Of a stretch of DNA of 31,474 bases, positions 1 through 9,419 are shown piece by piece. Location of the stretch: the NCBI GenBank assembly GCA_902557585.1, contig CACEBA010000007.1:1-31474 (forward strand), written 5' to 3'. The notes under the pieces were generated by a model. That model saw nothing but the letters and a program-made list of their open reading frames with translations. It was not told the origin of the DNA and ran no database searches. The position numbers were made by a program, and so were the translations under genes. The stretch comes from an uncultured Pelagibacteraceae bacterium. GTDB taxonomy: Bacteria; Pseudomonadota; Alphaproteobacteria; Pelagibacterales; Pelagibacteraceae. The stretch's first letter is position 1. Each line of letters opens with the position of its first letter.

Positions 1-1035
1 CATTACCTTAAAAGCTTGTTTCCATGTTTTTCTAGGTTTTGTTTGTGCAGCGTCATAAAATGCTTCAATAGTAGGATAAAGTTTGTATTTATTTATGAAC
101 CATTCTCCCCAGGTAGGATTAGTCGCAAATCCGTTCTCATCAATAAAAAGGTCAGGACACTTACCTGTTGTCATTGCACCTTTCACTTTGAATGGTTTTT
201 TTCCCATATGCCACTCATGATACCATCCTTCTTTAATATCTATTTCAATTTGACCAGGTTTTGATTTGATTCTTTTTACATGTTCTTCGCATGGTTTTGC
301 TAAAGTATAATCATCAGCTCCGCCATGCACATAAAGTAATTTAGTATTACTTGTTAACTCTGGCTTAGAAAAAAAACCAGCCGCATGACATTCAGCAGCC
401 TCAGGTAGAATTGCGTCAAAACCCTCTGTGCCATCCAAAAATAAAGATGTGAATTTTATATCAGCCATATAAAGACTATTAGTTCCTCCTCTTGAATGTC
501 CAGTAGTTCCAAATTTTCCATTCGACCTTGGATGCGATTTAAGTAATTTTAAAGCTAAAATTCCATCAATTGCACCATTAATTAAAGGAACTTTAGATTG
601 ATCTCTCCAGGTATCTTTAGCACCTCTAGGACAAAAATTATCAATAAACATCACTCCTATTCCTTCATCTAAAAGCTTTTGATGTGCATGATAAGTAAAA
701 TCATTCCAAATATAGTTTCCTGGGCCACCGCTGCTATGAGTCCAAATAACAATAGGTACCTTTTTATCTCCTTTCGGAAGTTGAAGATAGGCTGTGATTT
801 CCACTGGATTTTTTTTGTGTCCACCAATTATTACAGTTCTTTGGTCAAATCCTGTATAAGACTGATATTTTATTAATTCTCCACCCTGATAATATTTATT
901 TTTCGAAACCCAATTGAGCATCGATTTACTTTTTTTACATTCTTTTTTTGTGTCCAGATTTAAATTTTTTGTGGAATGCGAATAAGCGATGGTCGTAAAA
1001 AAAATTGAAATTAAAATAATAAATACTTTTTTCAT
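1..1035 (-). CDS. Secreted dienelactone hydrolase-like alpha/beta hydrolase (C-terminus off window)
   Basis: The reverse strand is open from an ATG at 1035 to the window edge, giving 345 codons without a stop, so the C-terminus is missing. The product starts with MKK and a hydrophobic stretch of about 17 residues ending near AYS, a likely Sec signal peptide, so I infer a periplasmic enzyme. It then resembles the dienelactone hydrolase family: a strand reading VPIVIWTHSSGGPG (oxyanion-hole region) and the nucleophile elbow GHSRGG with the catalytic Ser. The later segments VHGGADDYT (catalytic Asp region) and WYHEWH (candidate His) would complete a Ser-Asp-His triad. Its ATG overlaps the stop of the upstream SDR gene by 4 bp (ATGA), so it is probably translationally coupled and co-transcribed with uvrB and the SDR. 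The substrate cannot be told from sequence. Confidence 0.8.
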   Translation of the reverse strand, partial: MKKVFIILISIFFTTIAYSHSTKNLNLDTKKECKKSKSMLNWVSKNKYYQGGELIKYQSYTGFDQRTVIIGGHKKNPVEITAYLQLPKGDKKVPIVIWTHSSGGPGNYIWNDFTYHAHQKLLDEGIGVMFIDNFCPRGAKDTWRDQSKVPLINGAIDGILALKLLKSHPRSNGKFGTTGHSRGGTNSLYMADIKFTSLFLDGTEGFDAILPEAAECHAAGFFSKPELTSNTKLLYVHGGADDYTLAKPCEEHVKRIKSKPGQIEIDIKEGWYHEWHMGKKPFKVKGAMTTGKCPDLFIDENGFATNPTWGEWFINKYKLYPTIEAFYDAAQTKPRKTWKQAFKVM

Positions 1036-1787
1036 TCTTTCCCTCCCATTATATCTGGTGTTTGCCAGTTTAAACTTTGACCACTATCAACTGAAATTAC
1101 TTGACCAGTAATAGATCTATTTTTAATGAAAAAGTCAACTGCATTGCAAATTTGATCAACGTCTACTTGTCTTTTTAATGGAGTTGCCATGTATTGTTTC
1201 TTAAAATGTTTTTCCGATTGCCTACTATTTCTTATCGTAGGTCCAGGTGCAATTCCGTTCACCCTAATATTAGGTGCTAAGCTCATTGCACTTGTTTTTG
1301 TTAGTGTATAAAGGCCAGTTTTACTTATTGTGTAAGAAAAAAAATAAGGAGTAAGTTTAAAAACTCTTTGATCAATAATATTGATTATATTGTTATTTTT
1401 TCCTCTTATATTTTTTGCAAACTCTTTAGATAGTAATGCTGGAGTTCTCAAGTTTGTTCTCAAGTGCTGTCCCCAGCTATCGGTTGTGAAATTTTCTAAT
1501 TTATCGTTTTCAAATAATGAAGCGTTGTTAACCAAACAATCAAAAAATTTTAATTTTGATTTAGCATATTTAACAATTTTATTTAAGTCACTTTCTTTAC
1601 TTAAATCACCTTTTACCAGATAAACTTTAGTTTTTTGACTCTCAAGCTCTTTTTTAAGTTTTTCAGCTTTCAACTTTGACTTATTGAAGTGAATTAGAAT
1701 CTCTTTGTTAGCACCAGATAATTTTTTTGCAATTGCAGCACCAATCCTTGTTGCGCCACCAGTTATAATTATTTTCCGTGCTTCCAT
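1032..1787 (-). CDS. SDR oxidoreductase, pteridine reductase / FolM-like
   Basis: A 251-residue short-chain dehydrogenase. The N-terminal Rossmann motif TGGATRIG (residues 9-16) carries an Arg, which in pteridine reductases helps bind NADPH; VNNAS is the usual SDR NNA motif. The active-site Tyr-Lys is in SYTISK. The residue 13 before the Tyr, normally Ser in SDRs, is Asp (NIIDQR). An Asp-Tyr-Lys set with Arg in the glycine loop is the pattern of PTR1/FolM pterin reductases, so the likely job is reducing dihydropterin or dihydrofolate-type substrates. That assignment is inference. The gene starts inside the last codons of uvrB (19 bp overlap) and its TGA overlaps the ATG of the hydrolase, so all three are probably one transcript. 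Confidence 0.82.
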   Translation of the reverse strand: MEARKIIITGGATRIGAAIAKKLSGANKEILIHFNKSKLKAEKLKKELESQKTKVYLVKGDLSKESDLNKIVKYAKSKLKFFDCLVNNASLFENDKLENFTTDSWGQHLRTNLRTPALLSKEFAKNIRGKNNNIINIIDQRVFKLTPYFFSYTISKTGLYTLTKTSAMSLAPNIRVNGIAPGPTIRNSRQSEKHFKKQYMATPLKRQVDVDQICNAVDFFIKNRSITGQVISVDSGQSLNWQTPDIMGGKE

Positions 1788-3943
1788 TTTTTATCTTTTT
1801 TTTTTGTGACTTTAGTTCCCGGCATTCCCATTGTCGATCTACCTTTTGGATAGAGCTTATTTTTTACATCATATTGTCTAATTTTTGGATTTAACGTTAT
1901 TTCGAGTTCTGTACTTTCTAGTTTTCTAATTTCATCCCTTATTTTAGCAGCATCTTCAAACTCTAAGTTTGATGCCGCTTCTTTCATTTTTTTATCAAGA
2001 CCTTTGAGGTGTTTTTTAAGATTTCCACCAATATTAGATCCATCACTTATTTTTACGTAATCTTTTTCATAAACGCTCTCTAAAATATCACTAATTTCTT
2101 TTTTTACAGATTTTGCATCTATTTTATGTTTTTTATTATAATTTAACTGAATTTGTCTTCTTCTATCAGTTTCGGCTATAGCTTTTTTTATACTTTTTGT
2201 TTCTTTGTCTGCATACAAAATTACTTTTCCATCAACATTTCTTGCTGCTCTACCAATTGTTTGAATTAAAGATGTTTCAGATCTAAGAAATCCTTCTTTG
2301 TCTGCATCTAATATGCCAACAAGTGCACATTCAGGTATATCCAGACCTTCCCTTAAAAGATTAATCCCAACAAGAACATCAAATACTCCCATTCGAAGGT
2401 CGCGCATAATTTCTATTCTTTCCAAAGTATCTATATCAGAATGTAGGTATCTAACTTTAATCCCATTTTCATGAAGATATTCAGTTAAATCCTCTGCCAT
2501 TTTCTTAGTTAAAGTAGTAACAAGAACTCTATGATTATTTTCAATAACTTTTTTACATTCATGCATTAAATCGTCTACTTGGTTTTTTGCAGGTCTTATC
2601 TCTACAGGAGGATCTATCAGACCTGTTGGTCTGATAACCTGATCTATGTATTTACCTTTAGTTTGTTCTAGTTCCCAGGGACCAGGAGTTGCTGATACAA
2701 ATACAGTTTGAGTTCTCATTAAATCCCATTCTTCAAATTTTAATGGTCTATTGTCCATACAGGATGGAAGTCTAAATCCATATTCTGCTAATGTACTTTT
2801 TCTAGACCTGTCTCCTTTATACATTCCGTTAAGCTGAGGAACTGTGACATGACATTCATCAACGAAAATTAGAGTATTATCAGGGAAATATTCAAAAAGA
2901 GTAGGAGGTGGTTCACCAGGTTTTCTCCCTGATAAAAACCTAGAATAATTTTCAATTCCTGCGCATGAACCTGTGGCTTCTATCATTTCAAGATCAAACT
3001 TAGTTCTTTCTTCTAATCTTTGAGCTTCTAATAATTTATTTTCTGATCTGTGTTTTTTAAGGGTAATTTCTAGTTCTTTTTTAATATTTATGACCGCTTG
3101 TTCTATAGTCGGTTTTGGTGTGATGTAGTGACTATTTGCGTATACTTTTACTAAACTTAGATCTCTTATTTGATCTCCTGTTAGAGGATCGAATTCTTCA
3201 ATTTGTTCTAGCTTATCTCCAAACAAACTTAGCCTCCATGCTCTATCCTCTAAATGTGATGGGAAAATTTCTAAATACTCTCCTCTGGCTCTAAAGGTAC
3301 CTCTATAAAAGTTTTGATCGTTTCGCTTGTATTGAAGAGCAACTAGGGACTTTATTAATTCTTCACGGTTATAATCATTGTTTTTTTGGAGGGTTAAAGT
3401 CATTTTACTGTAAGCCTCAACAGAACCCAGTCCATAAATACATGAAACACTAGCAACTATAAGCACATCATCTCTTTCAAGTAGAGATCTAGTAGCTGAA
3501 TGTCTCATACGATCAATTTGCTCGTTAATTGATGCTTCTTTCTCTATGTAAGTATCTGATCTAGGCACATATGCTTCTGGTGTATAATAGTCATAATAAG
3601 AGACAAAATACTCCACTGCATTGTCTGGAAAAAAAGTTTTCATTTCACCATAAAGTTGAGCTGCAAGGGTTTTATTAGGTGCAAGAATTAAAGCAGGCCT
3701 GTTAGTCGCCTCAATAACTTTCGCCATAGTAAATGTTTTACCTGATCCTGTAACCCCGAGTAATACTTGATTAAATTGATCTTTGTTTGCACCTTTCACC
3801 AATTTTTTTATTGCTTCAGGTTGGTCACCTGCAGGTTTAAAATCTGATTTTATTTTGAATTTTTTTCCCCCTTCGAGTTTTCCACCGATTTGAGGATTTT
3901 TACTTTGGATATCTGTAATTAAATCTTGATATGTATTTTCCAT
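1769..3943 (-). CDS. uvrB: UvrABC excinuclease subunit B
   Basis: UvrB is the damage-verifying helicase-like subunit of nucleotide excision repair; it is loaded by UvrA and recruits UvrC. The 724-residue product has the expected order. Walker A is GVTGSGKT (63-70). The beta-hairpin region [20 protein letters not shown] inserts between DNA strands. The DExH box is [11 protein letters not shown], and motif VI is QTIGRAARN. The C-terminal UVR motif ([15 protein letters not shown]) binds UvrC. It has about 30 residues before the usual UvrB core start, and the ATG at 3943 is the first plausible start. The tail ends with Lys-rich sequence. It is first in a minus-strand operon with the SDR and hydrolase. 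Only 36 bp separate its ATG from that of divergent aspC, so the two promoters must be very close or overlapping. Confidence 0.98.
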   Translation of the reverse strand: MENTYQDLITDIQSKNPQIGGKLEGGKKFKIKSDFKPAGDQPEAIKKLVKGANKDQFNQVLLGVTGSGKTFTMAKVIEATNRPALILAPNKTLAAQLYGEMKTFFPDNAVEYFVSYYDYYTPEAYVPRSDTYIEKEASINEQIDRMRHSATRSLLERDDVLIVASVSCIYGLGSVEAYSKMTLTLQKNNDYNREELIKSLVALQYKRNDQNFYRGTFRARGEYLEIFPSHLEDRAWRLSLFGDKLEQIEEFDPLTGDQIRDLSLVKVYANSHYITPKPTIEQAVINIKKELEITLKKHRSENKLLEAQRLEERTKFDLEMIEATGSCAGIENYSRFLSGRKPGEPPPTLFEYFPDNTLIFVDECHVTVPQLNGMYKGDRSRKSTLAEYGFRLPSCMDNRPLKFEEWDLMRTQTVFVSATPGPWELEQTKGKYIDQVIRPTGLIDPPVEIRPAKNQVDDLMHECKKVIENNHRVLVTTLTKKMAEDLTEYLHENGIKVRYLHSDIDTLERIEIMRDLRMGVFDVLVGINLLREGLDIPECALVGILDADKEGFLRSETSLIQTIGRAARNVDGKVILYADKETKSIKKAIAETDRRRQIQLNYNKKHKIDAKSVKKEISDILESVYEKDYVKISDGSNIGGNLKKHLKGLDKKMKEAASNLEFEDAAKIRDEIRKLESTELEITLNPKIRQYDVKNKLYPKGRSTMGMPGTKVTKKKDKKWKHGK

Positions 3944-3979
3944 ATATTAAACAAGGTAGTAGAATTATTTTTTATTTCA

Positions 3980-5167
3980 ATGAGCATAATATCAAACAGT
4001 CTAAAGAGAATTAAACCCTCGCCAACTATGGCCGTTACACAAAAAGCGAGAGAGCTTAGAGCTGCTGGTAAGGATGTAATTGGTCTTGGTGCAGGAGAGC
4101 CTGATTTTGATACACCAAATAATATTAAAGAGGCAGCTATAAAAGCAATAAAAGATGGAGATACCAAATATACTGCAGTTGATGGAACACCTACTTTAAA
4201 AAAAGCTATAGTAGGTAAGTTTAAAAGAGAAAATAAACTAAACTATTCAACTGATCAGATAACTGTTGGTACTGGAGGAAAACAGGTTCTTTATAATACC
4301 TTTATGGCCACACTAAATAAGGGCGATGAAGTAATTATTCCTGCTCCTTTTTGGGTATCTTACCCTGACATGGTTTTGCTGTCTGGAGGGAAACCTAAAA
4401 TTGTAAAATGTACAGAGCAAGAAGGATTTAAACTCACTCCAAAGAAATTAAAAAAAGTAATTTCAAAAAAAACGAAATGGTTAATTTTAAACTCGCCATC
4501 TAATCCAACAGGTGCAGGTTATTCAAAAAAAGAAATTCAAAATTTATCTAAAGTTTTGATAAAAAATAAAAAGGTAAATATTTTAAGTGATGATATCTAT
4601 GAACATGTAAAATATGATAACTTTAATTTTTTTACAATTGCACAAATACCAAAATTAAAAGATAGAACATTGACAATGAATGGTGTTAGTAAATCTTATG
4701 CAATGACTGGATGGAGAATTGGTTACGCTGCAGGACCAAAAGATATCATAAAAGCAATCGGAAAAATTCAATCTCAATCTACCTCAAATCCATCCTCAAT
4801 AAGTCAAGCTGCAGCTGTAGAAGCTTTAAATGGTAATCAGGGTTTTATTAAAAAAAGAGCAAAAGCCTTTAAAGAGAGAAGGGACTTTGTTGTCAAAAGT
4901 TTAAATGACATTAAAGGAATTAATTGTTTAATACCAAATGGAGCTTTTTATGTTTTCCCTAGCTGTAAAGGATTACTAAATAAAAAAACAAAGTTAAAAA
5001 CAGATACTGAATTTGTTCAAAAATTGTTAGTAAAATCAAATGTTGCAGTTGTTCAAGGTTCAGCATTTGGTTTGGATGGTTACTTTAGAATTTCTTATGC
5101 AACTTCCATGGAAAATCTAAAAAAAGCAATGAGTAGGATAAAATCTTTTTGTGAGAGTATTAATTAG
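3980..5167 (+). CDS. aspC: Aspartate aminotransferase (class I, PLP-dependent)
   Basis: A fold-type I aminotransferase that interconverts aspartate/oxaloacetate and glutamate/2-oxoglutarate in the cytoplasm. I start it at ATG 3980 (395 aa); an in-frame ATG at 3926 would add 18 hydrophobic residues and lies inside the divergent uvrB gene. Visible landmarks are the N-terminal GAGEPDFDTP, the NSPSNPTG loop with the conserved Asn, SDDIYE with the Asp that contacts the pyridine nitrogen, and SKSYAMTGWRIGY with the Schiff-base Lys (about residue 238) and a following Arg. The family also includes prephenate/arogenate-type enzymes, so the exact amino donor is less certain than the reaction class. The next gene begins 3 bp after the stop and is probably co-transcribed. 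Confidence 0.93.
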   Translation: MSIISNSLKRIKPSPTMAVTQKARELRAAGKDVIGLGAGEPDFDTPNNIKEAAIKAIKDGDTKYTAVDGTPTLKKAIVGKFKRENKLNYSTDQITVGTGGKQVLYNTFMATLNKGDEVIIPAPFWVSYPDMVLLSGGKPKIVKCTEQEGFKLTPKKLKKVISKKTKWLILNSPSNPTGAGYSKKEIQNLSKVLIKNKKVNILSDDIYEHVKYDNFNFFTIAQIPKLKDRTLTMNGVSKSYAMTGWRIGYAAGPKDIIKAIGKIQSQSTSNPSSISQAAAVEALNGNQGFIKKRAKAFKERRDFVVKSLNDIKGINCLIPNGAFYVFPSCKGLLNKKTKLKTDTEFVQKLLVKSNVAVVQGSAFGLDGYFRISYATSMENLKKAMSRIKSFCESIN

Positions 5168-5170
5168 TAA

Positions 5171-5827
5171 GTGAAAACAGCACTTTTGTTTGGATCATCA
5201 GGTTTAGTTGGAGGACAGATTTTAAATCGACTTACCAATGATATAAATTACTCAAAAATAAAGATTTTTGTAAGATCTGAACCTGAAATTCATAGTAATA
5301 AATTAGAAATTATTAAAACAGACTTTAATGACTTAGAAAATTTTAAAGATTATATCAAAGGGGACGATTGTTTTTTTTGCATAGGAACAACAAAAAAAAA
5401 CTCTCCAGATCAAAATGAATATAGACGAGTAGAACTTGACCTACCAATACAAGTCGCTCGAATAGCAAAATTAAACGATATCAAATCATTTTTATTTGTA
5501 TCTTCAATTTCAGCTAATCCAAAAAGCTCAAGTGATTATCTAAGATTTAAGGGACAGGTAGAAGAAGAAATCAAAAATTTAAATTTTCCTAAAGTTGCAA
5601 TAATGAGACCATCGTTCCTGATGGGTAAAAGAAAAGAAAAAAGAATTGTTGAGAAAGTAGGAATTCCTATTTTTAATCTTTTTTCACCTTTTTTTTTAGG
5701 TTCTCTAAGAAAAATGAAACCAATTCATTCAGATATAGTAGCAAAAATAATGATTAGAGTAGCAAATGAAAATATGAAAAAAATTATTTTCGAGTCTGAT
5801 GAGATAGTTGAGCTTAATTTAGACTAA
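5171..5827 (+). CDS. NAD(P)-binding Rossmann protein, HTATIP2-like atypical SDR
   Basis: A 218-residue protein beginning at GTG, 3 bp after the aspC stop. The N-terminus LLFGSSGLVGGQIL is a GxxGxxG nucleotide-binding loop of the atypical SDR type. FCIGTT and FVSSISA follow at the ends of later beta-strands. YLRFKG gives the Tyr-xxx-Lys pair, followed by IMRPSFLMG. This order fits the NAD(P)H-binding family that includes HTATIP2/TIP30 and YwnB-like proteins. The substrate is unknown. It is shorter than full epimerases and lacks most of the C-terminal substrate domain. Its 3' end overlaps the convergent SDR gene by 9 bp. Confidence 0.8.
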   Translation: MKTALLFGSSGLVGGQILNRLTNDINYSKIKIFVRSEPEIHSNKLEIIKTDFNDLENFKDYIKGDDCFFCIGTTKKNSPDQNEYRRVELDLPIQVARIAKLNDIKSFLFVSSISANPKSSSDYLRFKGQVEEEIKNLNFPKVAIMRPSFLMGKRKEKRIVEKVGIPIFNLFSPFFLGSLRKMKPIHSDIVAKIMIRVANENMKKIIFESDEIVELNLD

Positions 5828-6841
5828 ACCCAATCTAACAACTGACTTAGCAGTTTCCGCCATACAACCTTTTGCCGGTTGAAATTTTAATCCCAATAAA
5901 TCTTCAGAATATGTAGTGTCAGTTTGCATCGTAATCTCAAGGTCAGGTATCATTGTTTTAGCACTTGAGTCTATGTAACTAAATAATTTAACCATAAAAT
6001 TTGGCAGTTGTTTTTTGGGAAGTTTTTTTGCGTATTCAGGCATTGCTTCAGCCATTATTTGAGATAACTGAATTAAAGTTTTTACCTCTTTACCCACGAT
6101 CAATCTTCTCCCTCCAACTTTATCATTACCAATACAAGCTACGTGGGATTTTGCTACATCATGAACATCAGAAATTAATACCCCCCATTTAGGTGCTGCT
6201 GGAAATTTACCTTTTAGAAACTGTCTTACATATTCAATTGAGGTTCCTCCTTTAGTATCTAACGCATCACCAAATACTCCACCGGGACAAATAGTAGTCA
6301 ACTTATTCTTTAAACCTTTGCTTTCCATCAATTCCCAAGCAAGTCTTTCAGCTTTGGTTTTTGACAAAAAGTAGTCTGTAACTCCCTTGGTCCAATTTTC
6401 ATCTGTCCAATCATTTTCTCCAAAAGAATATGGATTTGTTCTATTTGGTTTTCTAAACATTGCAACAATCGAAGAGGTTTTGATTATCTGTTTTACATTT
6501 GCATTCAAGCCAGCATTTAAAACTCTTAATGTTCCATCTACTGCAGGTGCTAATAAACTATCTCTATTGTTTGAAACCTTGTAAGGGAAAGGGGAGGCAA
6601 TGTGCATTATATATTCACACCCCTGAGCTGCTTCATTCCATCCATCATCTTTTAAAAGATCTAATTCAACGAATGATAAATTATCTATCGGTGCGTACTT
6701 ATTTATAGTATCTTTCGTTTGTTCAATTAAACTATTATTTCTTACTGTACCTAAAACTTCATAACCTAAATTTAATAGTTCAATAGCAGTGTGTTTTGCT
6801 ATCCACCCACTTATTCCAGTAAGAAGTACTTTTTTAAGCAT
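5819..6841 (-). CDS. NAD-dependent epimerase/dehydratase, dihydroflavonol-4-reductase-like
   Basis: A 340-residue extended SDR. The N-terminus VLLTGISGWIAKHTAIEL carries the GxxGxxA-type cofactor loop. MHIASPFP is the strand and loop seen in dihydroflavonol-4-reductase and cinnamoyl-CoA reductase relatives. SSIVAMF supplies the Ser region, and YFLSKTKAE supplies the catalytic Tyr-xxx-Lys. ICPGGVFGD is the usual proline-containing motif after the active site. It probably reduces a carbonyl or aldehyde substrate with NADPH; which one is not visible. Its ATG directly follows the TAA of trxB with no gap, so the two are presumably co-transcribed and may be translationally coupled. It ends in a 9 bp convergent overlap. 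Confidence 0.85.
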   Translation of the reverse strand: MLKKVLLTGISGWIAKHTAIELLNLGYEVLGTVRNNSLIEQTKDTINKYAPIDNLSFVELDLLKDDGWNEAAQGCEYIMHIASPFPYKVSNNRDSLLAPAVDGTLRVLNAGLNANVKQIIKTSSIVAMFRKPNRTNPYSFGENDWTDENWTKGVTDYFLSKTKAERLAWELMESKGLKNKLTTICPGGVFGDALDTKGGTSIEYVRQFLKGKFPAAPKWGVLISDVHDVAKSHVACIGNDKVGGRRLIVGKEVKTLIQLSQIMAEAMPEYAKKLPKKQLPNFMVKLFSYIDSSAKTMIPDLEITMQTDTTYSEDLLGLKFQPAKGCMAETAKSVVRLGLV

Positions 6842-7789
6842 TTAATTGTGCGAAAGATGTTTTTCAGCTTCTAAAGCTGCCATACATCCCATTCCTGCTG
6901 CGGTCACAGCTTGTCTAAATGTTTTGTCCTTTACATCTCCAGCAGCATAAACACCCGGTACATTAGTCTCGGTTGAATCAGGTTTAGTTATTAAATAACC
7001 TTCTTTATCCATATCTAACTGTTCTTTAAATAAAGATGTAGCTGGGTCATGACCAATCGCGATAAATACTCCATCAAGTTTTAGTTCTTGAATATTATTT
7101 GTTTTAACGTTTTTAATTTTTATACCTTTTACATTTTTAGGTTCACTGTCTCCGATTACATCTTCAACAACAGAGTCCCAAATAATTTCTATTTTTTTAT
7201 TTTCCATCAATTTTTTCTGAAGCATTTTTTCAGCTCTCAAACTGTCACGTCTATGGATTAATTTAACTTTTGAAGCAAACTTTGTCAGAAACATTGCCTC
7301 TTCAACAGCAGCATTACCTCCACCAACTACTGCAACTTCCTTATCTTTAAAAAAGAAACCATCACACGTTGCACATGCAGAGACTCCATATCCTCTGAAT
7401 TCTTGTTCAGATTTTATATTTAACCATCTTGCTTGAGCACCAGTTGAAATAATTATACTATCAGCTGTATATTTTTGACCACTATCACCAATTGCTTCAA
7501 AAGGTTGAGACTTCAAATTCACAGACGCAATATGATCTTCAATCATCTCTGTTCCAACAGCTTTAGCTTGTTCTTTCATTTGATCCATTAACCACGGTCC
7601 CTGAATTACGTCTGCAAATCCAGGAAAATTTTCAACGTCTGTGGTAGTCGTTAATTGTCCACCTGGTTCTGCGCCATAAACTAAAATAGGATTTAACATG
7701 GCACGAGCCGCATATACTGCTGCTGTGTATCCGGCTGGACCAGATCCAATTATTAACACTTTTGTGTGTTTAGTTGGATTTTGACTCAT
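6842..7789 (-). CDS. trxB: Thioredoxin-disulfide reductase
   Basis: A 315-residue FAD/NADPH flavoenzyme that passes electrons from NADPH to thioredoxin, the normal family length. The FAD-binding motif is IIGSGPAGYTAA (13-24). The redox-active pair is the CATC motif at residues 139-142 followed by DGFFF. The NADPH-binding motif VVGGGNAAVEEA follows, with HRRD nearby, which usually contacts the 2'-phosphate. The C-terminal FAD motif is VYAAGDV, with the RQAVTAAGMGCMAA helix at the end. It leads a two-gene minus-strand unit with the downstream SDR. The divergent ELM1-family gene starts only 21 bp away. Confidence 0.97.
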   Translation of the reverse strand: MSQNPTKHTKVLIIGSGPAGYTAAVYAARAMLNPILVYGAEPGGQLTTTTDVENFPGFADVIQGPWLMDQMKEQAKAVGTEMIEDHIASVNLKSQPFEAIGDSGQKYTADSIIISTGAQARWLNIKSEQEFRGYGVSACATCDGFFFKDKEVAVVGGGNAAVEEAMFLTKFASKVKLIHRRDSLRAEKMLQKKLMENKKIEIIWDSVVEDVIGDSEPKNVKGIKIKNVKTNNIQELKLDGVFIAIGHDPATSLFKEQLDMDKEGYLITKPDSTETNVPGVYAAGDVKDKTFRQAVTAAGMGCMAALEAEKHLSHN

Positions 7790-7810
7790 ATGAAAGCTAT
7801 ATAGTAATAA

Positions 7811-8755
7811 ATGTCCAAATTAAAAGGTTTATTATTAACACAAGGTATGCACGGAATGATAAGTCAAGTAGAAGGCTTAGCTAAAGCACTTGATATTAAT
7901 TTTATACACTGCAAGGTTGAAACAAATAATATTTGGAAGTTTATTCCTCCGAGACTCACTCCAATCTCCCAAAGTGCTTATAAAAAAATAGATGAAACAG
8001 ATTTTGATTTAATAATTTCATGTGGAAGAAAAAGTGTAATTCCTTCAATTCACTTAAAAAAAATTTCTGATAAAAAAATATTTAATATTCACATTCAAGA
8101 TCCAAAAGTAGACTTTAAGCACTTTGATTATATTGTTGCACCAGAGCACGATGCTATCGAAGGTGAGAACGTTATTAGCACTAAGGGTGCTATTCACTAC
8201 TTAACCGAGCAAGAAATTTTAGAGAATAAAGAATATTTAAAATCTTTTATTAAAAAAGATAACAGAAAAATATGGGCCTTAATTTTGGGGGGACCAACAA
8301 AATATTATGATTACTCAACGAAAAATATAAAATATATTTTCTCAATAATTTATGAATTATTTAAAAAGTATAGTTTCCAACTTGTAGTTATTCCCTCAAT
8401 GAGAACACCACTTAGTATAATTCACTATGCTAAGGAATTTTTTGGTGAAAATCATACTGTAATAATGGATGTAAATAAAAAAGCATATTTGTCTGCACTC
8501 GCAATTTCTGAAAATATAGTTGTTACGTGTGATTCAAGCTCAATGATCTCTGAAGCTGCTTTGACTGGTAAACCAATATATGTTGCTAATATTTCCCCAA
8601 AAAAAAATGATAAAAGATTTCAAAGATTTCGAAACCTATTTAGAGATTTGAATATTACAAGAAATTTAGGAGAAGAAGTTGAAATTTGGAACTATGAAAA
8701 GTTAGATGAAACTAATAGAGTAGCAAAACTTATAAAAGAAAAAATTCAATCTTAA
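7811..8755 (+). CDS. ELM1-family protein (mitochondrial fission ELM1-like, DUF1022)
   Basis: A 314-residue protein. I recognise the family from the N-terminal GLLLTQGMHGMISQVEGLA, the LIISCGRKS segment, NIHIQDPKVDFKHFDYIVAPEHD and LILGGPTKYYDYS, and the late VTCDSSSMISEAALTGKPIYV. These match the ELM1 family, found in alphaproteobacteria and in plants, where ELM1 recruits the dynamin relative DRP3 to mitochondria. The two halves and the terminal SSMISEA helix suggest a GT-B-like, glycosyltransferase-type fold; that is inference, and the bacterial function is not established. Its TAA overlaps the ATG of the next gene by one base (TAATG), indicating tight coupling to the putative oxygenase. Confidence 0.8.
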   Translation: MSKLKGLLLTQGMHGMISQVEGLAKALDINFIHCKVETNNIWKFIPPRLTPISQSAYKKIDETDFDLIISCGRKSVIPSIHLKKISDKKIFNIHIQDPKVDFKHFDYIVAPEHDAIEGENVISTKGAIHYLTEQEILENKEYLKSFIKKDNRKIWALILGGPTKYYDYSTKNIKYIFSIIYELFKKYSFQLVVIPSMRTPLSIIHYAKEFFGENHTVIMDVNKKAYLSALAISENIVVTCDSSSMISEAALTGKPIYVANISPKKNDKRFQRFRNLFRDLNITRNLGEEVEIWNYEKLDETNRVAKLIKEKIQS

Positions 8756-9417
8756 TGTCATTTTTAAATTCAATAAAAAATAATTCTACAAAACATGAAA
8801 TTCCCTTCGATCATTGGGAATATAGTAATGCACTAAGTGAGGGTTCAATAGAAGAAATAATTAAAGCAGACATTCCCGATTTAAGTAAACTTAATCTTTC
8901 ATATGATGGCACAAGAGCAATTGATGGAGGTGGTGCAGAATTTAGAGAAGGAATTGCCTCTGGAGGTAAAGCAATAAAATTTAGATGTTTTGTATCTAAA
9001 GAAAATGCCACACAGTTTCCAAATTTAGTTAAATTTATAAATGAACTACAATCTAAAGAAATATATGAAACCATTTCTAAAATGATTGGTAAAAATTTAT
9101 CAAATTCTTATGTAAGAGTTGAAGTAATATGTGACAGAGAGGGATTTTGGTTAAAACCTCATTGTGATATTAAAGAAAAACTTATGTCTGGACTTATATT
9201 TGTCAATAATACCAATGAATCTGAGAATTTAGGCACAGATCTTTATAACGAAAAGTTAGAGAAAGTTAAAACTTTGCCCTATAGAAATAATTATGGTTAT
9301 CTTTTTACTAGTGGGCCAAATACTTGGCATGGTATGGAAAAAAAGAAAATTCTTAAAGAGAGAAGATGTTTACAAGTAAATTACGTCACCTTTAAAACTG
9401 ATTGGAAAGTTAAATAA
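8755..9417 (+). CDS. Putative 2-oxoglutarate/Fe(II)-dependent oxygenase
   Basis: A 220-residue protein with no close name that I recognise. The C-terminal half has the spacing of the double-stranded beta-helix 2OG oxygenases: H136-x-D138 in FWLKPHCDIK, then H192 in NTWHGMEKK about 54 residues later. R203 or R204 follows in KERRCLQVNY and could bind the 2-oxoglutarate carboxylate. LMSGLIFVNN between them fits a core strand. I infer an Fe(II)/2OG hydroxylase; the substrate is unknown. There is no signal peptide. It is coupled to the ELM1-family gene (one-base overlap) and its 3' end is 2 bp from that of the convergent Anbu gene. Confidence 0.65.
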   Translation: MSFLNSIKNNSTKHEIPFDHWEYSNALSEGSIEEIIKADIPDLSKLNLSYDGTRAIDGGGAEFREGIASGGKAIKFRCFVSKENATQFPNLVKFINELQSKEIYETISKMIGKNLSNSYVRVEVICDREGFWLKPHCDIKEKLMSGLIFVNNTNESENLGTDLYNEKLEKVKTLPYRNNYGYLFTSGPNTWHGMEKKKILKERRCLQVNYVTFKTDWKVK

Positions 9418-9419
9418 TT

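Noticed and set aside
3926..3979. Longer N-terminus for aspC starting at 3926
   Set aside because: The extra 18 residues do not resemble aminotransferases and would overlap the start of divergent uvrB; ATG 3980 gives the normal family start.
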